From positions 1-38,660 of the forward strand of contig NZ_AJLL01000078.1 of the NCBI RefSeq assembly GCF_000317225.1: DNA of 38,660 nt, written 5' to 3'. The stretch comes from Fischerella thermalis PCC 7521 (GTDB lineage: Bacteria; Cyanobacteriota; Cyanobacteriia; Cyanobacteriales; Nostocaceae). Below the pieces are notes generated by a model, which saw only the letters and a list, made by a program, of their open reading frames with translations, did no database searches and was not told the DNA's origin. Below are positions 33,417 through 38,660 of this stretch, in pieces. A program made the translations under genes and the position numbers. The stretch's first letter is position 1. Each line of letters begins with the position of its first letter.

Positions 33417-33463
33417 ATTACCGACCCCGACGGATAATAGTAAGTGTTCCAGCGGACATTATA
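33417..33463 (+). repeat. ~46-bp dispersed element (copy B)
   Basis: ATTACCGACCCCGACGGATA through AGCGGACATTATA matches 37-82 with a few substitutions and one gap. Here it lies 15 bases before the HD-domain start codon, closer than copy A is to phoH. Confidence 0.6.
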
Positions 33464-33478
33464 ATATGAGTAACTAGT

Positions 33479-34378
33479 ATGTTCAATGCTACAGAAATAT
33501 TAATAGATGCTTTTGTAAGGCAAATTCGAGAAGGCTACCGTCGTACCTATGGCTGCTTAAAAACCGATTATCAAGACATAATTGCTTGGGCGGGGAACAT
33601 GGCTTTAGAAAACATTGCCAACAGCGACGCCCTGTATCACAATGTAGAACATTCAATTCTCGTTACGTTGGTAGGACAAGAAATTTTACGCGGCAAACAC
33701 ATTCGTGAAGGAGGTGTTTCCAGTGAAGACTGGTTGCACTTTATTATCTCCTTACTATGTCATGATATTGGCTATGTTAAAGGAGTGTGCCGAGAAGACC
33801 GTGAGGAAGAAGGCTTGTATGCTACAGGTAAAGATAACAGAATGATTTCTCTTCCCCCTGGAGCTTCTGACGCCAGCTTGACACCTTATCATGTGGATAG
33901 AGCCAAACTTTTTATTGATGAACGCTTTGGCGGTCACAAATTAATAGATTCGGAAGTTATTAAAACCAATATTGAATTGACTCGCTTTCCCGTACCTGCT
34001 GCTGAGGATCATCAATGCACAAGTAGCTATGCAGGTTTGGTTCGTGCAGCTGATTTAATCGGACAATTAAGTGACCCCCGCTATTTGAAAAAAATTACTT
34101 CTTTGTTTTACGAATTTGAAGAAACAGGGATGAATAAGGTTTTAGGGTATCAAACACCTGCCGATTTACGCAAAAATTACGCCAAGTTCTACTGGCATGG
34201 AGTTTACCCCTATATCCGAGAAGCACTACGTTACCTGACTCTGACACAGCAAGGCAAACAAATTATTGCCAATCTTCACTCCAATGTTTTTGTCGTGGAA
34301 CATGAAGTTCCTCAAGATGAAAAGTTATATTTTGTTGATATAGTCAACAGTCAAGAGTCCATAGTCAAGAGTCCATAG
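33479..34378 (+). CDS. HD-domain metal-dependent phosphohydrolase-like protein
   Basis: A 299-residue soluble protein with an HD-type helical domain. Metal-ligand candidates are H54 and H58 in HNVEHS, H95-D96 in LLCHDIGY and a later D in LVRAADLIGQ. HD enzymes hydrolyse phosphoesters of nucleotides or cyclic nucleotides, but the specific substrate is not indicated. The last residues (NSQESIVKSP) are encoded by AGTCAAGAGTCCAT repeats, so the C-terminus appears to have been extended into repeat DNA. The Opp-type permease gene follows 54 bases later. Confidence 0.88.
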   Translation: MFNATEILIDAFVRQIREGYRRTYGCLKTDYQDIIAWAGNMALENIANSDALYHNVEHSILVTLVGQEILRGKHIREGGVSSEDWLHFIISLLCHDIGYVKGVCREDREEEGLYATGKDNRMISLPPGASDASLTPYHVDRAKLFIDERFGGHKLIDSEVIKTNIELTRFPVPAAEDHQCTSSYAGLVRAADLIGQLSDPRYLKKITSLFYEFEETGMNKVLGYQTPADLRKNYAKFYWHGVYPYIREALRYLTLTQQGKQIIANLHSNVFVVEHEVPQDEKLYFVDIVNSQESIVKSP

Positions 34379-34390
34379 TATTTTAAATAG

Positions 34391-34430
34391 ACCATTGACT
34401 ATCGACCATTGACCATTGACCATTGACTAA
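34391..34430 (+). repeat. ACCATTGACTATCG tandem repeat
   Basis: ACCATTGACTATCGACCATT is followed by further GACCATT units up to the permease ATG at 34433. It belongs to the short tandem repeat class and replaces a normal ribosome-binding site. Confidence 0.75.
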
Positions 34431-34432
34431 CT

Positions 34433-35548
34433 ATGAACTGGTGGCAAAGATTAAAGAAAAATCCTTTGGCGCGATTTGGGGCAATTTTGCTCTTAGTATT
34501 TTACATAGCAGTAATTGCTGCTGATTTTGTTGCTCCCTATGACCCTTATATTCCGCAAGCAAGTGGTTCCCTGTTGCCGCCGACCAGAATTTACTGGTTT
34601 TCGACTTCAGGGCAGTTTATTGGGCCTCATGTTTATCCTACAACTCAAGGAGACACAAATTTAGAAACGGGCGATCGCGAACTGATTGTAGATAAAACAA
34701 AACCTTCGCCTTTGCGTTTATTTGTGCAAGGCCCAGAATACCACCTTTTACGGTTGAGCTTACCCTTACCTCCCAACTGGGATGAAGTGACTATTTTTCC
34801 GGGAATTCCTTTAAATTGGCATTTATTTGGTACTACTGGCGAAGCTAAAATCAACCTCCTGGGTACTGACGATCAAGGACGCGATCAATTTAGTCGCTTA
34901 TTGCATGGAGGTCGTATCAGTTTATTTATTGGGATTGTGGGAGTAGCCCTGACTTTTCCTCTAGGGATGATTATTGGCGGTATTTCTGGTTATTTCGGTG
35001 GCTGGATTGATGCTGTGATCATGCGCTTAGCCGAAGTACTGATGACGTTTCCCAGCATATATTTATTAGTCACCTTGGGTGCAGTATTACCACCAGGATT
35101 AAGCAGTACGCAGCGATTTTTGTTAATTGTATGTATTACGTCGTTTATTAGTTGGGCTGGGTTAGCGCGAGTGATTCGTGGTCAAGTCTTATCCATCAAA
35201 GAACGTGAATTTGTGCAAGCAGCACGGGCGATGGGTGCTAAGCCATTTTATATCATCACTCGCCACGTTTTACCGCAAACCGCAACCTATATTATCATCT
35301 CTGCCACCCTGGCAGTTCCCAGTTTTATCGGCGCAGAAGCTGTACTAAGTTTGATTGGACTAGGAATTCAGCAACCAGATCCTTCTTGGGGGAATATGCT
35401 TTCCCTGGCAACAAATGCTTCTATCTTGGTACTACAACCTTGGTTGATCTGGCCGCCAGCGTTGGTAATTGTCTTGACAGTTTTGGCGTTCAACTTGCTG
35501 GGTGACGGACTCAGAGATGCCCTTGATCCTCGCAGTTTGGAAAGGTGA
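34433..35548 (+). CDS. ABC transporter permease (OppC/DppC type)
   Basis: A 371-residue inner-membrane permease of peptide/nickel-type importers. After an N-terminal helix (FGAILLLVFYIAVIAADFV) comes a large soluble insert (residues about 40-150) typical of the longer cyanobacterial members, then about five helices. The EAA loop EREFVQAARAMGAKPFYIIT with RHVLPQ marks the ATPase contact. The usual companion permease, binding protein and ATPase genes are not adjacent, so they must be elsewhere. GTDDQGRDQFSRLL precedes the membrane domain, as in DppC. Confidence 0.93.
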   Translation: MNWWQRLKKNPLARFGAILLLVFYIAVIAADFVAPYDPYIPQASGSLLPPTRIYWFSTSGQFIGPHVYPTTQGDTNLETGDRELIVDKTKPSPLRLFVQGPEYHLLRLSLPLPPNWDEVTIFPGIPLNWHLFGTTGEAKINLLGTDDQGRDQFSRLLHGGRISLFIGIVGVALTFPLGMIIGGISGYFGGWIDAVIMRLAEVLMTFPSIYLLVTLGAVLPPGLSSTQRFLLIVCITSFISWAGLARVIRGQVLSIKEREFVQAARAMGAKPFYIITRHVLPQTATYIIISATLAVPSFIGAEAVLSLIGLGIQQPDPSWGNMLSLATNASILVLQPWLIWPPALVIVLTVLAFNLLGDGLRDALDPRSLER

Positions 35549-35550
35549 TG

Positions 35551-35587
35551 AACAGTTAACAGTTACCAGTTAACTGTTAACTGTTTT
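35551..35587. terminator. bidirectional terminator between convergent genes
   Basis: AACAGTTAACAGTTA (35551-35565) and TAACTGTTAACTGTT (35571-35585) form a perfect 15-bp stem with loop CCAGT, followed by TTTT on the plus strand and preceded by T-poor sequence on the minus strand. It lies across the 3' end of the DUF2085 gene. Its repeated AACAGTT units are also repeat DNA. Confidence 0.7.
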
Positions 35588-36078
35588 GACCGATGTAATA
35601 GTGGCATTGTAAACAAACCCCACGCCAAACCTGTAACCAACCCGAACAAAGTTACAACATAATTATTAAAACTCCACCACCCCAATACCTCAGCGGCTAA
35701 CTCCAATGGATAAGCCATCATCAACACACTGGCAAGTGCTGCACCACTCCAACCATATTGGTGCAGCCAGTAAAAACCTTGACCACCAGTCACCCCAAGC
35801 AACAATCGAGTCAGCAATAAACCAGTTACTGTCCCGTAGCAACGCATACATACAGCCATGAGAAACGGTGATGCTAACATCATCCCCATTTCCGGTTGTG
35901 GGCATACATGACGACCCATAAAATAAATAATTTCCGCAATTCCAGGTAAAATCAACAACCCAGAAGCTGCGAGAAAAGGCGCAGCCAGTGGCCCTACCAC
36001 CATCCCCAACAATAGAAAATCAGCAATAAAACTTACCCAATTAATCCTGAAGCTTCTACCAAAAGCAACTCCTTGCAT
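35563..36078 (-). CDS. DUF2085 membrane protein
   Basis: A 171-residue membrane protein with four to five hydrophobic segments. The motif HVCPQPEMGMMLASPFLMAV followed by CMRCYGTVTGLLL matches DUF2085 (a H-C...-C-x-R-C pattern), a family of unknown function. The two C-x-R-C/H-C groups could bind a metal. The final residues (LTVNW) are encoded by the terminator hairpin. The gene is convergent with the permease. Confidence 0.82.
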   Translation of the reverse strand: MQGVAFGRSFRINWVSFIADFLLLGMVVGPLAAPFLAASGLLILPGIAEIIYFMGRHVCPQPEMGMMLASPFLMAVCMRCYGTVTGLLLTRLLLGVTGGQGFYWLHQYGWSGAALASVLMMAYPLELAAEVLGWWSFNNYVVTLFGLVTGLAWGLFTMPLLHRSKQLTVNW

Positions 36079-36087
36079 CTCTGTTTC

Positions 36088-36113
36088 CTTCGTGTCCTTT
36101 GTGTCCTTTGTGG
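36088..36113 (-). repeat. single arm of the CTTCGTGTCCTTTG family
   Basis: CTTCGTGTCCTTTGTGTCCT plus TTGTGG is related to the arms at 6857, 19752 and 28034. It lies ten bases upstream of the DUF2085 start. Confidence 0.65.
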
Positions 36114-36171
36114 TTCGTAACTATCATAAAACTTAACAAATACAAAAAAGTCTAATTTTAAAGAATAAAAA

Positions 36172-36212
36172 ATAGGGGAAAGATAAAGGCAAAAGCTAAT
36201 CACCTTTTCCCC
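36172..36212 (-). terminator. probable terminator after agrE
   Basis: On the minus strand GGGGAAA...TTTCCCC encloses a second inner AAAGG/CCTTT, then TATTTTTTATT. It lies about 30-65 bases after the agrE stop. The A/G-rich run makes this less sharp than the tRNA terminator. Confidence 0.45.
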
Positions 36213-36239
36213 TTCTCCTTTCCCTTTTTCCCTACTTAC

Positions 36240-38351
36240 CTACCCCATCTTGGCGGTGTAAGGACTTGTCAATTTATCCAACTGCTTAGTCAACAAGCTC
36301 AGGAATAATCCGACATCTGTGACCACACCGACTGATTCAACTGAACCCCTGTCGCTTAACTTTGTCACCACTGCTGGGTTGATATCGACACACACCATCT
36401 TCACACCCGCAGGTGTCATATTGCCCACACCAATAGAATGCAGCATTGATGACAACATCAAAATCATCTCTGCACCTTTGAGTAGTTCGGCGTATTTTGC
36501 TTGTGCTTTAATCAAATCCATTTCGGTATCAGGTAAGGGGCCATCATCCCGAATTGAACCTGCTAAACAGAAAGGCACATTATTTTTCACGCACTCATAC
36601 ATGACGCCACTCTTAATGATCCCAGCTTCTACAGCTTTGGCAATACTACCGTAACGCCGAATTGTATTGATGACCTTCAAGTGGTGGCGGTGTCCACCGC
36701 GAACTGCTACACCCCGCTTCATATCGACACCAAGGGAGGTACCCATGATTGATTGTTCGATGTCGTGGACAGCGATCGCATTTCCTCCCAAAAGTGCCTG
36801 TATGTATCCTTCGCGAATCAGCCGTGATAGGTGTTCGCCACCACCAGTATGAATTACCACTGGGCCAGCTGTGACAACAACTTTACCACCAGCATCGCGA
36901 ATCTTACGTAATTCCCAAGCCACCTGTTCCACAACTAATTCCACGCGGCGTTCGCTGGAAACCCCTGAGGACATAAAGCTGAATTCTTCAGCATTGCGTT
37001 TTTCCCGCGATTCTGTTTTGCGAATGGTGCGGATACCTTGGACATCCACAACCACCTGTTCCCCAACTTCCAAGTCACGTAAAATTTTACACTGCGCTAC
37101 TAAACCTTGGGGAGTTTGGGAAATAGCGATCGCTCCATCCATGCGCTGATTGTGTACTATCACCCACTCACCATTAATCCGCACCTCGGTGGGATAAATC
37201 GTGCTGACATAGAAGTCATCAGGAGCAACACCAGGAATGGTAACAGGCTCTAGTTTGACATCTTGTTCATCTTGTGGTAGGTCTACTGCGCCCAAATCAA
37301 TGAGTTGGGAGATAATTTCTTCCATTACCTCATGGGAAGGTGCAGATACCTTCACCTCTGCGGCTGAGGTGCTTTGTCTTTGTTCTCCCAAGTTAAAGTT
37401 CAAAACTTGGAAACTACCGCCGTTATCTACGATTAAATCTAAAGCGCGGTTAATTAAACCAGCATCAAGCAAGTGTCCTTCCATGCGAAGGATGCGGCTT
37501 TCCACTGACACATTTGCATGAAGTTCTTCTCTGACTGGTTCTGTAACCCGTAGAGTCAAACATTTTGCTGCACCACCCGCCTTGAGAAATTCCGTGAGCG
37601 GCGTTTCAATAATTTCAAAACCGACATCAGCCAAACGCTCTTTGAGAGGATTGCTCGCTTTATTCATGATCACGATACGATCCACATTCACCGCATTGCA
37701 GGCGAAGTTCACCGCATCAGCTTCATCAATCGCTATCCGCTTTTCTGGTGCTACTCGCATTTCAATCAGACGGTTGGAGTAGGAATCAAAAGCCGCAGGA
37801 TAGTAAAGCAAATAACCATCTGTTAACGGACAGAAACAAGTGTCTAAGTGATAAAAGCGATCGTCTATCAAACGTAGGGATAACACCTCAATATCCAGCC
37901 ATTTTGCCAGATAGGGATGAGAATCTAATTCTGAACGGAAGCCGTATCCCGCCCATAACCAGCGTCCTTCCCGATCTAAGAGTGCGTCACCTGCTCCTTC
38001 AAACGGCAAGTCTTTGGGTAGTTCATAGACTTTGTAGCCGTTTTCCTCAAACCATTGCTTGAAATACGGTTCTTCTCCTTGACGCTCTTTATGCAAAAAG
38101 CGACTTAAAACTACTGTATCTCCCAATACCAGACCAGCATTAGCCGTGAATACCATATCTGGCCAACCTTTTTGGGGTGGCACTAAATCTACGATCGCAT
38201 GTTCTTTGAGGATGTGGTAAAGTTGATGCCACTGCTGCACGGCGCGATCGCGCGATGACTTATGAATATTCCCCTCCATCCAGGGATTAATCACATAGTC
38301 CACATCGTAGTGGTCAGGCGGACACATCAAATAGCGAATCTGGGAAGTCAT
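36240..38351 (-). CDS. agrE: bifunctional arginine dihydrolase / ornithine cyclodeaminase
   Basis: A 703-residue enzyme. The N-terminal half (about 1-275) is the guanidine-removing domain of the AgrE/ArgZ type, converting arginine to ornithine with release of ammonia and CO2. The residues expected from studied members are present: N22 in VINPWM, N71 in TANAG, H168-D170 in YHLDT and the nucleophile C264 in AAKCLTL. The C-terminal half (about 290-700) is the LOR/SDH-type domain that turns ornithine into proline, with an NAD-like region (GNAIAVHDIEQSIMGTSLG). In Anabaena it acts in cyanophycin/arginine breakdown with PutA. The gene is monocistronic here. Confidence 0.95.
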   Translation of the reverse strand: MTSQIRYLMCPPDHYDVDYVINPWMEGNIHKSSRDRAVQQWHQLYHILKEHAIVDLVPPQKGWPDMVFTANAGLVLGDTVVLSRFLHKERQGEEPYFKQWFEENGYKVYELPKDLPFEGAGDALLDREGRWLWAGYGFRSELDSHPYLAKWLDIEVLSLRLIDDRFYHLDTCFCPLTDGYLLYYPAAFDSYSNRLIEMRVAPEKRIAIDEADAVNFACNAVNVDRIVIMNKASNPLKERLADVGFEIIETPLTEFLKAGGAAKCLTLRVTEPVREELHANVSVESRILRMEGHLLDAGLINRALDLIVDNGGSFQVLNFNLGEQRQSTSAAEVKVSAPSHEVMEEIISQLIDLGAVDLPQDEQDVKLEPVTIPGVAPDDFYVSTIYPTEVRINGEWVIVHNQRMDGAIAISQTPQGLVAQCKILRDLEVGEQVVVDVQGIRTIRKTESREKRNAEEFSFMSSGVSSERRVELVVEQVAWELRKIRDAGGKVVVTAGPVVIHTGGGEHLSRLIREGYIQALLGGNAIAVHDIEQSIMGTSLGVDMKRGVAVRGGHRHHLKVINTIRRYGSIAKAVEAGIIKSGVMYECVKNNVPFCLAGSIRDDGPLPDTEMDLIKAQAKYAELLKGAEMILMLSSMLHSIGVGNMTPAGVKMVCVDINPAVVTKLSDRGSVESVGVVTDVGLFLSLLTKQLDKLTSPYTAKMG

Positions 38352-38443
38352 AAAAATATCACAAGCGTATAGATGCGGTGGTCTCTCTTGAATACTAGTT
38401 GTTGCTGAACCGATTCTGCAAAAATTGATACTAAATTTATACC

Positions 38444-38468
38444 TTTTGATAGTTGAACACTATCAAAA
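38444..38468. promoter_or_regulatory. 10-bp inverted repeat upstream of agrE
   Basis: TTTTGATAGT and ACTATCAAAA flank a 5-base centre about 93 bases before the agrE start codon. The lack of a T-run in either direction argues against a terminator, so an operator is possible. No GTA-N8-TAC (NtcA-type) site was found by eye. Confidence 0.4.
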
Positions 38469-38660
38469 AGCTTCTTTCTATTTTATATACCCGTAGACAC
38501 TACAAGATAAATTTTTAATACCCAAATATTGAGTGAGCAAAATCAAGAATTAATGAGTATTATCCTTATTTAGTCATTTAAACAGCCAAAATTCCTAGCA
38601 GCTAGACAGCTAAACAGGGCATTGCTGAATTTGGTCATGAATTGTGTTTATCTACATTTT

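Noticed and set aside
38510-38530. NtcA site upstream of agrE
   Set aside because: GTAGACACTAC has a 5-base spacer, not the 8 of GTA-N8-TAC.
1-38660. CRISPR array
   Set aside because: All tandem repeats have 7-14-bp units without unique spacers of constant length, and no cas genes are present.

Overview
The window looks like chromosome from a filamentous, probably heterocyst-forming cyanobacterium (Nostoc/Calothrix type). The base composition is AT-leaning with many GCGATCGC (HIP1) octamers. Heptameric short tandem repeats (GTTGGTT/CAACCAA type) sit between genes. There is an arginine-guanidine-removing enzyme of the AgrE/ArgZ type, a four-ACT aspartate kinase, a PEP-CTERM protein and an XisF-like serine recombinase. 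No accession was looked up; all calls come from reading the sequence.

Layout. 1-1.6 kb: PhoH-like ATPase and a ChuX/HutX-like protein. 1.8-5.15 kb (minus strand): a five-gene signalling cassette of PATAN/DUF4388 protein, small GTPase (COG2229/CvnD type), Roadblock/LC7 protein, a V4R-like protein and a single-domain globin. 5.9-8.9 kb: exported DUF6816-like protein and an ABC exporter. 9.1-9.9 kb: tRNA-Tyr and tRNA-Thr followed by remnants of a TnpB and a tyrosine recombinase. 9.9-18.3 kb: secreted repeat protein, a serine recombinase with altered catalytic residues, VOC protein, lysC, pentapeptide protein and its overlapping partner, a membrane/coiled-coil protein and an FAD oxidoreductase. 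18.5-21.3 kb: PEP-CTERM protein and a conserved unknown. 21.4-28 kb is a scarred accessory region: a fused response-regulator/kinase remnant, two ArsR paralogues facing outward around a GIRPI-repeat gene and a metallo-beta-lactamase-like gene with two stop codons, a SulP anion transporter, two receiver-only proteins (one lacking its phospho-acceptor), then abutting fragments of a carbonic-anhydrase-like gene, hemE and an IS5-type transposase. 28-33 kb: tRNA-Gly and an RND efflux pair. 33.4-38.4 kb: HD-domain protein, Opp/Dpp-type ABC permease, DUF2085 membrane protein and agrE.

How the parts relate. The minus-strand cassette at 1.8-5.15 kb is the best candidate for an under-described system: a GTPase switch, its likely Roadblock regulator, a PATAN adaptor and two possible ligand sensors (haem globin, V4R-like) in one co-directional run, with a coupled stop/start between PATAN and GTPase genes. 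The ArsR-SulP-carbonic-anhydrase remnant suggests a former inorganic-carbon or anion module, now damaged by insertion and recombination. Several families of dispersed repeats (24-bp and 31-bp inverted repeats, 23-bp GC-rich elements, heptad arrays, and a ~46-bp element found near both ends of the window) account for much of the intergenic space, and some run into coding sequence.
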